A stretch of DNA of 34,727 bases from assembly GCA_027364735.1 (NCBI GenBank), contig DAHXOT010000024.1:1-34727 (forward strand), in the 5' to 3' direction. The notes beneath the pieces were generated by a model, which was not told the DNA's origin, made no database searches, and saw only the letters and a list, made by a program, of their open reading frames with translations. Positions 8,034 to 16,313 of the stretch are shown here, piece after piece; position 1 is the first letter of the stretch; every line of letters starts with the position of its first letter. A program made the position numbers and the translations under genes. Origin of the DNA: Hydrotalea sp. (GTDB taxonomy: Bacteria > Bacteroidota > Bacteroidia > Chitinophagales > Chitinophagaceae).

Positions 8034-10439
8034 ATGAAAAATTGGTTAATTGCTTGCTTATTGCTTATTGCATTTTCTGTAAAGGCCCAAAATGGTAGAG
8101 AAAATTTTTTATTTGATAACGATTGGAAATTTCATTTAGGAAATGCTATAGATTTTACAAAAGATTTTAATTACGGATTAACAAATATCTTTTCAAAAGC
8201 CGGAGAGGCAGGAAATACTGCATTTAATCCTAAGTTCAATGATGCTGATTGGCAAAAAATACAATTACCACATGATTGGGTGGTTGAATTACCTTTCGAC
8301 AAATCTAAAAATTTCGATCAAGATGCACATGGATATAAAGCCATTGGCGCTAATTATCCTCAAAACAGTATTGGATGGTATAGAAAAACATTTACTATGG
8401 CTCCTGCAGATTCGGGCAATAAATTTTATTTGCAATTTGATGGTGTATATCGTAATTGTAAAGTATTTATTAACGGGCATTATTTAGGCTCTAACGAAAG
8501 TGGATACATAGGGTTTGAATTGGATATTACCGATTATATTCATTTTAGAGAAAAAAATGTAATAGCCATAAGAGTAGATGCTTCTCAATATGAAGGTTGG
8601 TTTTATGAAGGGGCAGGTATTTACAGGCATGTATGGCTAAAAAAAATGAATCCATTGCACATAGCTGCTAATGGTGTATTTGTTCAAACAAAACAAAAAG
8701 ATAATACAGCAAATATTTCACTTTCAACAAAATTGCAAAACGAAAAATATATTCCCTCAACGGCAACAATTCAATCGTATATTATTAATGCAAAAGGAAA
8801 TATTGTACAATCAGCTACCAAACACCCCATCCATTTAGCAGTAAATGAATTGGCTACAATTCATCAAAATATATCTATTTCATCTCCACATCTATGGTCT
8901 ATTGATGATCCATATTTATATAAAGTGGTTTCATTAGTTATCAATAACCAAAAAGTGATTGATAGCGTAGTAACTTCATTTGGAATACGCACTATTACTG
9001 TTGATGCTCAAAAAGGATTATTCTTAAATGGTAAGCCTATTAAAATTTATGGAACTTGTAATCACCAAGATCACGCAGGTGTAGGAAGTGCTTTACCCGA
9101 TGCATTACAATATTATAGAATTAAATTATTGAAAGAAATGGGGGTAAACGCATATAGAACAAGCCATAATCCGCCAACACCCGAACTATTGAATGCCTGC
9201 GATGAATTAGGAATGTTGGTTTTAGACGAAAATAGATTATTGGGCAGTAGTAAAGAAATAATGAGTCAGTTTGAAAGATTAATAGAACGCGATAGAAATC
9301 ATCCCTCTGTATTTATGTGGTCGTTGGCAAATGAAGAGCATAGCTTACAATATACCGATGTTGCAAAACGAATAGCCATAACATTATTGGCAAAACAAAA
9401 AGAATTAGATCCAAGTCGTACTGCTACTTATGCCGCAGATATGGGCAATTTTAATAAAGGAATTAATGAAGTAATTCCTGTTCGTGGATTCAATTATAAT
9501 CTACAAGGAATTGATCCGTATAAAAAAAATAATTTTAACCAGCCAATAATTGGTACCGAAATGGGAAGCACCGTTTGTACACGTGGCATCTATGTTAAAG
9601 ACACGGCAAATGGATATGTACCCGATTATGATACAACTTTTCCTCCATGGGCTTCAACGGCAGAGCGTTGGTGGAAATTAGCCGCAGAAAGAAAATGGTT
9701 TATTGGAGGATTTGTTTGGACAGGATTTGATTATAGGGGAGAACCAACGCCATATACATGGCCTTGTATTAATTCGCATTTTGGTATTATGGATGTATGC
9801 GGATTTCCAAAAAATATATACTACTACTATCAAAGTTGGTGGACAAATAAAGATGTATTGCATCTCTATCCTCATTGGAATTGGAAAGGGAAAGAGGGGC
9901 AACATATTACTGTGTGGTGTAATACTAATGCCGATGAAGTTGAATTATTTTTAAATGGAAATAGCCTGGGAAAAAAAGTAATGCCTCGAAATAGTCATTT
10001 AGTTTGGAAAGTAAAATATCAACCGGGAATTTTAAAAGCGATTGCATGGAAAAATGGAAAAATATTAAAAGATTCTGTTGAAACTACCGATGCAGCCTAT
10101 CAAATTATTTTAACGCCCGACAGAACAACTATTCATGCCGATGGAAAAGATGTTTCAGTTATTAATGTATCGGTAAAAGACAAGAAAGGAAGAGAAGTTC
10201 CCGATGCTATGAACTTAATTCATTTCACAATATCTCCTAATGCTACAATTATAGGAGTTGGCAATGGTAATCCAAGTAGCCATGAATCCGATAAATGCGA
10301 ATTAGGAAAGTATCAGCGTTCTTTATTTAATGGCAAAGCTCAATTACTTGTTCAAAGCGGAAATGCAACCGGTACCGTTTCTATTCAAGCTACTTCAAAC
10401 GGATTAGTTGATGCTGTTCAAGAAATTAAACTTCAATAA
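8034..10439 (+). CDS. Secreted glycoside hydrolase family 2 (beta-galactosidase-like)
   Basis: An exported enzyme of 801 residues. A signal peptide spans ~1-19 and ends KAQ. The order is a GH2 sugar-binding jelly roll (~60-195, with GWYRKTF and GVYRNCKVFINGHYLG), an Ig-like domain (~205-310), the TIM barrel (~320-600), a DUF4982-like domain (~625-690) and a C-terminal Ig-like GH2 domain 5 (~700-800). Retaining catalysis needs two glutamates: the acid/base is Glu434 in SLANEE and the nucleophile is most likely Glu509 in IGTEMGS. The architecture matches Bacteroidota exo-beta-galactosidases, though related beta-glucuronidases and mannosidases cannot be excluded. The ATG at 8034 is preferred over an in-frame TTG at 8010 because it starts the signal peptide cleanly. 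It begins only 28 nt after the rnpB T tract. No SusC/D pair is nearby. Confidence 0.92.
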   Translation: MKNWLIACLLLIAFSVKAQNGRENFLFDNDWKFHLGNAIDFTKDFNYGLTNIFSKAGEAGNTAFNPKFNDADWQKIQLPHDWVVELPFDKSKNFDQDAHGYKAIGANYPQNSIGWYRKTFTMAPADSGNKFYLQFDGVYRNCKVFINGHYLGSNESGYIGFELDITDYIHFREKNVIAIRVDASQYEGWFYEGAGIYRHVWLKKMNPLHIAANGVFVQTKQKDNTANISLSTKLQNEKYIPSTATIQSYIINAKGNIVQSATKHPIHLAVNELATIHQNISISSPHLWSIDDPYLYKVVSLVINNQKVIDSVVTSFGIRTITVDAQKGLFLNGKPIKIYGTCNHQDHAGVGSALPDALQYYRIKLLKEMGVNAYRTSHNPPTPELLNACDELGMLVLDENRLLGSSKEIMSQFERLIERDRNHPSVFMWSLANEEHSLQYTDVAKRIAITLLAKQKELDPSRTATYAADMGNFNKGINEVIPVRGFNYNLQGIDPYKKNNFNQPIIGTEMGSTVCTRGIYVKDTANGYVPDYDTTFPPWASTAERWWKLAAERKWFIGGFVWTGFDYRGEPTPYTWPCINSHFGIMDVCGFPKNIYYYYQSWWTNKDVLHLYPHWNWKGKEGQHITVWCNTNADEVELFLNGNSLGKKVMPRNSHLVWKVKYQPGILKAIAWKNGKILKDSVETTDAAYQIILTPDRTTIHADGKDVSVINVSVKDKKGREVPDAMNLIHFTISPNATIIGVGNGNPSSHESDKCELGKYQRSLFNGKAQLLVQSGNATGTVSIQATSNGLVDAVQEIKLQ

Positions 10440-10441
10440 TA

Positions 10442-11740
10442 TTATTTAGGCGGAATTGAAATTATTTGCGAAGTGGTATTATTACAGCCCGAACTTCCTG
10501 TAACAGTAAGTGATACTGTAAAGTTCTGCGTTACCGAAGTTTGCGAATAAGTATGCGTAACAAATGCATTATTAGCTGTAAATCCATCGCCAAACGACCA
10601 ATTGTACGATACAATACTTCCATGCGGAACAGTGGATTGGCTATTGAAGGAATAAGCATTTCCTGTAGAATTGGTTACCTGTGGTTGAAAAATTGCAGTA
10701 GGGGTTACATTTTGTCCTAAAGCAACAACTCCTTTTGTAACCTGATAAATGGTAGTAGAATTGTACTTAACATATAACGTTACATTATTATTATTGCCAT
10801 AAGTATATTCATGTTGAACCGGATTGCCAATACCCGTAGTACCATCTCCAAAATCCCAATCAAACTCCGGATTAGGAGGCAATACTCCAACTAAATTTTG
10901 TGTAAACGTAAATACTTCTTTACTAGGAGCACAAGGATTAGTACTTGTTGCAATGAAATTACCTGTTAACGTATAAATGGCCGGAATAAAAAATTGTGAA
11001 GAATAAGTATTTGTACAACCAGCTGAAGAAGTAACCGTTAAGCTAACTGTGTAATATTTATCGTAAGGAGTAGATGGAAAAGTATGTTTTACAAAACTAT
11101 TTCCCGTAGCGGTTGATCCATCACCAAAATCCCAATTGTATTGCTTAATGGATCCATGATTTAATGAGGATGTACTATTGAAGCTATAATTGTTGCCACT
11201 GCTCTGAGATCCATAAAAATTAGCCGTAGGTGAAACATCTTGACCAAATGCAGTAATCCCTTTAGAATAAGTGGCCAAAATTTGATTGTTTTTTATAATC
11301 TTCATTGTTACAGTATAAGTTCCACCATAATTATATTGATTACTAACAATACTATCATTAATTCCTATAACCGAATTACCATCACCAAAATACCATTGGT
11401 AAGTAGACCCAGTTGGTATACCAACCGTTGTATCTTTAAATGTAAAAACTTCTTGACTTGGTGCACAAGGCGATGTGGTTGAAACTGCAAATCCTACATG
11501 AGATATGGTGGCAGTTGTACCATTACTACCCCCACTACTACTTCCTGGTGGTAAAGGTGTAGCAGAAGGCCCTGATGGACCACCAGACACAGGCGGTGTA
11601 CCACTTCCCGAAGAACTGCCACTTGAAGAACCTGATGATGAACTTGAACTGCTTGTTGATGAAGAATAATCTACTACTCTTGTACAGGAAACGCTATACA
11701 AAGCAGATAAAACACATAAAAAGAAAATATTTCTTTTCAT
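10442..11740 (-). CDS. PKD-domain lipoprotein with duplicated two-PKD unit
   Basis: A probable lipoprotein of 432 residues. The signal peptide starts at the ATG at 11740 and ends in a lipobox-like YSVSC. An in-frame ATG 90 bp upstream (11830) would put 30 extra residues before it and is less likely. Next comes a low-complexity Ser/Gly linker of about 50 residues, then four PKD-type beta-sandwich domains, each marked by a W-x-FGDG core (YQWYFGDG, YNWDFGDG, FDWDFGDG, YNWSFGDG). They form two tandem units, each opening with a near-identical PCAPS(Q/K)EVFTF segment. PKD domains usually mediate protein or glycan contacts at the surface. There is no catalytic domain and no T9SS tail. It converges with the GH2 gene with a 2-nt gap, so the two are not co-transcribed. 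Confidence 0.85.
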   Translation of the reverse strand: MKRNIFFLCVLSALYSVSCTRVVDYSSSTSSSSSSSGSSSGSSSGSGTPPVSGGPSGPSATPLPPGSSSGGSNGTTATISHVGFAVSTTSPCAPSQEVFTFKDTTVGIPTGSTYQWYFGDGNSVIGINDSIVSNQYNYGGTYTVTMKIIKNNQILATYSKGITAFGQDVSPTANFYGSQSSGNNYSFNSTSSLNHGSIKQYNWDFGDGSTATGNSFVKHTFPSTPYDKYYTVSLTVTSSAGCTNTYSSQFFIPAIYTLTGNFIATSTNPCAPSKEVFTFTQNLVGVLPPNPEFDWDFGDGTTGIGNPVQHEYTYGNNNNVTLYVKYNSTTIYQVTKGVVALGQNVTPTAIFQPQVTNSTGNAYSFNSQSTVPHGSIVSYNWSFGDGFTANNAFVTHTYSQTSVTQNFTVSLTVTGSSGCNNTTSQIISIPPK

Positions 11741-11937
11741 ATTAAAGGTTCTCTCAATTAATAGTGTTTCGGGAAACGTAAAGATACTTTTATTTGCATC
11801 ATATTTATTGATAACACTCTTTTTAGACATATTTTAAGATCAGCAACTACTAAAACGATTATTTTCAAACTTTCGTATTTGTACAATAATAAATATCGAA
11901 ATGGATGGAATTTAATTTATATTTTATCATGTATAAT

Positions 11938-11945
11938 TACATTTG
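11938..11945 (+). promoter_or_regulatory. -7 promoter box TACATTTG, 6 nt before the prfB ATG
   Basis: An exact TAnnTTTG ends at 11945; the prfB ATG follows at 11952. The expected transcription start is at or beside the start codon, so the prfB mRNA looks leaderless even though it carries an internal Shine-Dalgarno for frameshifting. Confidence 0.5.
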
Positions 11946-11951
11946 CAAGCT

Positions 11952-13050
11952 ATGACACAAGAACAAATTAAAGTTTTACGGAACCGCGTTAGTGTTCTAA
12001 GGAGGTTTCTTTGAAGTGGATGATCGAATTCAGAAAATAGAAAATGATCGACAACTTTCTCTTTCAGTAGGCTTTTGGGATGATAACAAAAGAGCCACTG
12101 GTATTATGAAAGAAATTAAAATAAACGAATATTGGCTAAAACTTTATACTAAAGTAGAAACTAATGTAGAAGATTTTGCTGTACTATTTGAATTTTGGAA
12201 ATTAGGCGATGCCACAGAAGAAGAAACAAAAATGGCATTTGATGCCGCTATTATTGCTGTTGAAGATGCCGAATTTAAAAGCACACTTAATAAGCCAGAA
12301 GATGAGTTGCCTGCCATAATGCAAATTAATCCTGGTGCAGGAGGAACGGAAAGTCAAGATTGGGCAGAAATGTTATTGCGTATGTATCGCATGTACGGCG
12401 ATAAACAAGGCTGGAAAGTTAGCGAATTAGATTTTCAGGAAGGTGATGGTGCAGGTATTAAAACAGCTACACTTCAGTTTGATGCTGCATTTGCTTACGG
12501 GTTTTTAAAAGCCGAAAGTGGCGTACATAGGTTAGTTCGAATTTCGCCTTTTGACAGTAATGCCCGCCGCCACACGAGTTTTGCCAGTGTATTTGTATAT
12601 CCTTTAATTGATGATAGTATTGAAGTGAGTGTAAATGTTGCCGATATTGAATGGGAATTTTATAGAAGTGGCGGTAAAGGAGGACAAAATGTAAACAAAG
12701 TAGAAACTGCCGTTCGATTAAAACATATTCCTTCCGGAATAATTGTAGAATGCCAACAAGCCAGAACACAGGGAGAAAATAGAGAAATGGCATTAAAAAT
12801 GCTAAAAAGTAAATTGTATGAAGAAGAATTAAAAAAACGAGAAGAAGCAAAAAATGCAACCAACAGCAGCAAGAAAAAAATAGAGTGGGGAAGCCAAATA
12901 AGAAGTTATGTTTTTCATCCCTATAAATTAATTAAAGACCATAGAACTGATTATGAAGTAGGAAATATTGGTCCTGTAATGGATGGTGAAATTGAAGGAT
13001 TTATTAAAGCTTATTTAATGAATCAAAAACAAGAAAGCATAGAAGAATAA
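11952..13050 (+). CDS. prfB: Peptide chain release factor 2 with programmed +1 frameshift
   Basis: RF2 releases nascent chains at UGA and UAA. The gene is in two frames. Frame 1 runs 20 codons from the ATG at 11952 and ends AGG AGG TTT CTT TGA (12000-12014). Slipping one base on CTT resumes at GAA (12013) and continues for 345 codons to 13050, giving 365 residues. The site has all classical parts: an AGGAGG internal Shine-Dalgarno, a 3-nt spacer, the slippery CTT and an in-frame UGA, the codon RF2 itself reads. Low RF2 thus raises its own synthesis. Downstream are the codon-recognition tripeptide SPF (198-200), RRHTSFASV and the catalytic GGQ (243-245). The first 20 residues (TQEQIKVLRNRVSVLRRFL) match the usual RF2 N-terminus. 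Confidence 0.97.
12000..12014 (+). promoter_or_regulatory. prfB programmed +1 frameshift site
   Basis: AGGAGG-TTT-CTT-TGA reproduces the E. coli prfB arrangement (Shine-Dalgarno, 3-nt spacer, slippery Leu codon, UGA). The full-consensus AGGAGG pairs with the 16S rRNA anti-Shine-Dalgarno to pull the ribosome forward. It is the strongest Shine-Dalgarno placed to act in a known mechanism in this window. Confidence 0.95.
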
Positions 13051-13070
13051 AAATTAGAATTAGTTTATCA

Positions 13071-13100
13071 TTGTTTTTTTATACAAAACTCATACTTTTG
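13071..13100 (+). promoter_or_regulatory. Promoter of rpmI-rplT (-33 TTG, -7 TACTTTTG)
   Basis: TTG at 13071-13073 and an exact TACTTTTG at 13093-13100 are separated by 19 nt, the spacing of the Bacteroidota -33/-7 consensus. This is the most complete promoter in the window. Transcription should begin near 13105, leaving a leader of about 75 nt. Confidence 0.65.
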
Positions 13101-13179
13101 CACCCCATTTCCCACAAGGCTCAATAAGAATCTCGTCTGTTCGAGATCGCCAGCAGGGTGTAATCTTAATAAGATTATT
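13101..13179 (+). promoter_or_regulatory. Structured 5' leader of rpmI-rplT
   Basis: Two hairpins can be drawn by eye. One has ATCTCG (13130-13135) pairing with CGAGAT (13142-13147) around a 6-nt loop. The other has TAATCTT (13161-13167) pairing with AAGATTA (13171-13177) around AAT, ending two bases before the ATG. An enclosing CACCC (13101-13105) / GGGTG (13156-13160) helix is possible, but its 5' strand may lie at or before the transcription start. L20 represses its own operon through mRNA structure in E. coli and through an L20 leader in Firmicutes, so an autoregulatory leader is the natural reading. I do not recognise this as a named Rfam family. Confidence 0.45.
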
Positions 13180-13377
13180 ATGCCAAAAGTTAAAACTAAC
13201 TCCAGTGCAAAAAAACGTTTTAAAGTAACAGGTACCGGAGAAATTACGTTTCAAAAAGCATTTAAACGTCACATCTTAACTAAAAAATCTAAAAAACGCA
13301 AACGTGCCATGAGAAAAGATGGCGTTGTTGGTGCAGCCAATAAAGATTTTGTTATGCGTTTATTAAGATTAAAATAA
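13180..13377 (+). CDS. rpmI: 50S ribosomal protein L35
   Basis: A 65-residue, strongly basic protein with the L35 pattern: [20 protein letters not shown] at the N-terminus, a [14 protein letters not shown] core and a short C-terminal helix ending MRLLRLK. It is part of the large ribosomal subunit. infC, which precedes rpmI in many bacteria, is absent here; prfB lies upstream, with a separate promoter between. It is followed 50 nt later by rplT in the conserved order. Confidence 0.97.
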   Translation: MPKVKTNSSAKKRFKVTGTGEITFQKAFKRHILTKKSKKRKRAMRKDGVVGAANKDFVMRLLRLK

Positions 13378-13427
13378 TTAATTAATCAAACGTTAAAAAA
13401 ATTAATCATTTAAAAAATTAGTAAGAT

Positions 13428-13772
13428 ATGCCACGTTCAGTAAATGCAGTTGCATCAAGAGCCAGAAGAAAAAGAATTCTTGATCAAGCAAAAGGGTATT
13501 ATGGAAAACGTAAAAACGTTTATACCGTTGCCAAAAACATTGTAGAAAAAGGATTGACATATAGCTATGTTGGTCGTAAGTTAAAGAAAAGAGAATACCG
13601 CCAATTATGGATTGCTCGTATTAATGCCGCTGTTAGAGAAGAAGGTTTAACATACAGCCAATTTATAAATAAGCTAAATGCAAAAGGTATTGAATTAAAC
13701 AGAAAAGTATTAGCCGATTTAGCTATGAATAATCCGGAAAGTTTTAAAGCTTTAGTTATATCAGTTAAATAA
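13428..13772 (+). CDS. rplT: 50S ribosomal protein L20
   Basis: A basic protein of 114 residues ([20 protein letters not shown] at the start, then [19 protein letters not shown]) with the L20 fold. The long N-terminal helix threads into 23S rRNA during early 50S assembly; the globular C-terminal half carries [20 protein letters not shown] and [13 protein letters not shown]20 is the known translational repressor of rpmI-rplT in other bacteria, which makes the structured leader upstream of rpmI its likely target. The operon ends at the strong hairpin immediately downstream. Confidence 0.97.
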   Translation: MPRSVNAVASRARRKRILDQAKGYYGKRKNVYTVAKNIVEKGLTYSYVGRKLKKREYRQLWIARINAAVREEGLTYSQFINKLNAKGIELNRKVLADLAMNNPESFKALVISVK

Positions 13773-13790
13773 ACTGATTTTAAATTTATA

Positions 13791-13828
13791 AAAAAGTTGA
13801 GAAAAACACTTCTCAACTTTTTTTTTAT
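13791..13828. terminator. Rho-independent terminator after rplT
   Basis: AAAAAGTTGAGAA (13791-13803) and TTCTCAACTTTTT (13810-13822) form a perfect 13-bp stem with a 6-nt loop. It is followed by more T residues, with an A run on the other side. It could work in both directions but chiefly ends rpmI-rplT. Confidence 0.85.
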
Positions 13829-13848
13829 TTATATTTTACTTAAACTAT

Positions 13849-13856
13849 TATTTTTG
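13849..13856 (+). promoter_or_regulatory. -7 promoter box TATTTTTG before the decarboxylase gene
   Basis: An exact TAnnTTTG lies just after the rplT terminator and 76 nt before the ATG at 13933. No clear -33 element is seen. Confidence 0.4.
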
Positions 13857-13932
13857 CTGAATAATAAAAATGAATGAACCACATTTTTGTTAATAACAAA
13901 TATTCACTCATCAAAATAAATATGGTTCTGAA

Positions 13933-15363
13933 ATGAATAATACCTACACCTCGCTGGTGAATCAAACATTTCACTTTCCACAAGAAGGATTCGATGTAAA
14001 CGAAAATGGCTACCTGGAATTTAACGAATTAGATTTAAAGTTGCTAATTGCAAAATATGGCACACCATTAAAGGTTAGTTATTTACCCAAAATTGGCATG
14101 CAAATTAATAAAGCCAAGAAAATGTTTGCCAATGCTATGAAAAGGCATAATTACGAAGGCGATTATTATTATTGTTATTGTACTAAAAGCTCTCACTTTA
14201 GTTTTGTTGTAGAAGAGGCATTGAAATATGAAATACATTTAGAAACTTCTTTTGCATACGATATTGAAATAATTAATCAATTATATAAGAGAAGAAAAAT
14301 TACTAAAGAAACATCTATTATTTGTAATGGCTTTAAACAACGTTCTTACACTTCTCGTATTGCTAAACTTATTAACTCCGGTTTTAAAAATGTAATTCCT
14401 GTTTTAGATAATAAAGATGAATTAAAAGCGTATAAAAAATCGGTAAAACAACCCTTCAAATTAGGAATTAGAGTAGCAGCAGAAGAAGAACCTAATTTTC
14501 CTTTCTATACTTCAAGATTAGGAATTAGAGCTAAAGATATTTTGGAATTTTATGTTGATGAGATAGAAGGATATGAAGAAAAATTTCAATTAAAAATGCT
14601 CCATATTTTCCTAAATAAAGGAATTAAAGATGATATTTATTATTGGAGTGAATTGAATAAAATTATTAATCTGTATTGCCAACTTAAGAAAATCTGTCCC
14701 GAATTAGATTCAATAAATATTGGTGGCGGATTTCCTATAAAACACTCTCTTGGTTTTGAATACGATTATCAGTTTATGATTAATGAAATTGTAAGTAATA
14801 TAAAAAAAGCTTGCAAGAAGGCCAAAGTTCCCATGCCACATATTTATACCGAATTTGGAAGTTATACAGTTGGTGAAAGTATGGCACATATTTACAGTGT
14901 AATTGGTCAAAAAATTCAGAATGATAGGGAATGTTGGTATATGATAGATTCATCGTTTATTACCACATTACCCGACACATGGGGTATAGGAGAAAAATTT
15001 CTAATGCTACCCATTAATAAGTGGGAAAACGAATATCAACGGGTGGTTTTAGGTGGTATTACTTGCGACAGTCATGATTATTATGATAGTGAAGAACATA
15101 TTAATGAAGTATTTCTACCTAAACTACAAAATATTGCTAATACGCAAGATCCTGCTAATAAAGAACCTCTTTATGTTGGATTTTTTCATACCGGCGCTTA
15201 TCAAGATCAAATAAGCGGTTATGGAGGAATAAAACATTGTTTAATTCCATCTCCCAAGCATGTTATTATTGAATATGATAAAAATGGTAAACTAATTGAC
15301 TGGCTGTATGCCAAAGAACAATCTGCTCAAAGTATGTTAAAAATACTCGGCTACCTTCGTTAA
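13933..15363 (+). CDS. PLP-dependent decarboxylase, arginine decarboxylase-like
   Basis: A fold-type III PLP enzyme of 476 residues, alanine-racemase-like barrel plus C-terminal beta domain. The Schiff-base lysine is Lys85 in YCYCTKSSHF. The phosphate-binding glycine loop is INIGGGFP (~258-265). The C-terminal domain carries the substrate-site segments GGITCDSHDYY and HTGAYQDQISGYGGIKHC; the Cys-Asp pair in TCDSHD matches the intersubunit Cys-Asp of ornithine/arginine/DAP decarboxylases. From memory it matches the ~460-residue Bacteroidota proteins annotated as biosynthetic arginine decarboxylase, which start the agmatine route to putrescine and spermidine. It is shorter than E. coli SpeA (over 600). 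No agmatinase or agmatine deiminase gene is adjacent, so substrate identity stays inferred. Confidence 0.8.
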   Translation: MNNTYTSLVNQTFHFPQEGFDVNENGYLEFNELDLKLLIAKYGTPLKVSYLPKIGMQINKAKKMFANAMKRHNYEGDYYYCYCTKSSHFSFVVEEALKYEIHLETSFAYDIEIINQLYKRRKITKETSIICNGFKQRSYTSRIAKLINSGFKNVIPVLDNKDELKAYKKSVKQPFKLGIRVAAEEEPNFPFYTSRLGIRAKDILEFYVDEIEGYEEKFQLKMLHIFLNKGIKDDIYYWSELNKIINLYCQLKKICPELDSINIGGGFPIKHSLGFEYDYQFMINEIVSNIKKACKKAKVPMPHIYTEFGSYTVGESMAHIYSVIGQKIQNDRECWYMIDSSFITTLPDTWGIGEKFLMLPINKWENEYQRVVLGGITCDSHDYYDSEEHINEVFLPKLQNIANTQDPANKEPLYVGFFHTGAYQDQISGYGGIKHCLIPSPKHVIIEYDKNGKLIDWLYAKEQSAQSMLKILGYLR

Positions 15364-15776
15364 AATCACCTAAATTTTTTATTGTAAGCTTAAAGAATGC
15401 TTAAGTTTTAATTGTATTGATTAAAATACAGTTGAAATTGTTTTGTAGCTTTTATTACCACATGTATGTAGTATAATTTCGAAAGGAAATCTAATATCAT
15501 GTGATTGATATTCAATATTCTATTTAAAAATTGAAGGTTCAAATTCCTATGCCAGAGCTATCATTCAATATTCAATACAATAATGCTATACAACATGTAT
15601 GGCAATTATGTATGCTAAATGTGAAAACCGTTTATTTGCTACTTGCTCTTGGCAATCCGTACCAAATTTTTATACATAGCAACTCGTTACTTATTGTTAC
15701 AAAAAATAACAATAACAACGGGTTATTTTTTTATAATGGAAATTATTTATTGCAATAATGTAAGAATCAAAAGCGT
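15364..15776. other. 413-bp intergenic region without a convincing gene
   Basis: No RNA gene or protein family is recognisable here. A 75-codon frame starting with TTG at 15531 has no ribosome binding site and no family resemblance, and I treat it as chance. A terminator-like hairpin sits at 15701-15731: AAAAAATAAC pairs with GTTATTTTTT around an 11-nt loop. A perfect 12-bp palindrome, TTATTGCAATAA (15747-15758), lies 18 bp before the next ATG and may be a regulatory site. Confidence 0.4.
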
Positions 15777-16313
15777 ATGAAAAAATTTTACCCCTTAACT
15801 AAATTACTTTTGTTGTTGTTGTGTATCATCTTTATTAATTCGGCATATACACAGCCATTGATAAACAATAATATTAATCCGAGTGAATTTATTAATATTA
15901 ATGCTGCATTTTCAGTAAATGCTGAAAGTGAATGTTTGCAAGGTAATAATTTTTCGTTTGTCAATAATTCTACTACAGGTTCTTCGGTTTCGTATTCTTG
16001 GGATTTTGGAGATGGTACAACTTCTACTGAAGCTAATCCTACGCATACGTATTCTACAGCAGGAAATTTTAAAATTCATTTAGATGTAAGAAGTGGTAAT
16101 GATTATGCTTTTGCAGAAAAATTTATTAATGTAATGCCAACTCCGCATGTTGATTTCAATATTTTAAGCGGAACATTAAATGGTAAAAGTTTTACATTCA
16201 TTAGTTCTTCAACAATTCAAAGCGGCAGCATGAATTATTTTTGGAATTTAGGTAATGGAAATACTTCTACATTAATTAATCCAACCGAAACCTACCAAAC
16301 ATCTGGTAATTAG
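15777..16313 (+). CDS. PKD-repeat T9SS cargo protein, N-terminal part ending at an in-frame TAG
   Basis: This 178-codon section opens with a signal peptide (basic start, then a run of leucines, cleaved near residue 25). It carries one complete PKD domain (YSWDFGDG core near residue 75) and most of a second (YFWNLGNGNTS). It stops at TAG 16311-16313 inside the second domain's closing strand. Sister repeats read GNYQVTLTV or GTYSITLIA at this point, so the TAG replaces the conserved aromatic residue (GN-stop-EVKLIV), most simply by one T-to-G or C-to-G change from a Tyr codon. If translation ends here, the product lacks the T9SS signal and would not reach the surface. Confidence 0.75.
   Translation: MKKFYPLTKLLLLLLCIIFINSAYTQPLINNNINPSEFININAAFSVNAESECLQGNNFSFVNNSTTGSSVSYSWDFGDGTTSTEANPTHTYSTAGNFKIHLDVRSGNDYAFAEKFINVMPTPHVDFNILSGTLNGKSFTFISSSTIQSGSMNYFWNLGNGNTSTLINPTETYQTSGN

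Noticed and set aside
10600-11700. Plus-strand frames opposite the PKD lipoprotein
   Set aside because: Shadow frames of a low-complexity, biased-codon gene; no signals or domains.
15536-15550. GGTTCAAATTCC resembles a tRNA T-arm
   Set aside because: The flanking bases do not form the T stem and no acceptor, D or anticodon arms can be found upstream.
15531-15758. 75-codon TTG-start frame in the 15.4-15.8 kb gap
   Set aside because: No ribosome binding site, no recognisable domain, low-complexity Asn run made by an AT repeat; likely chance.
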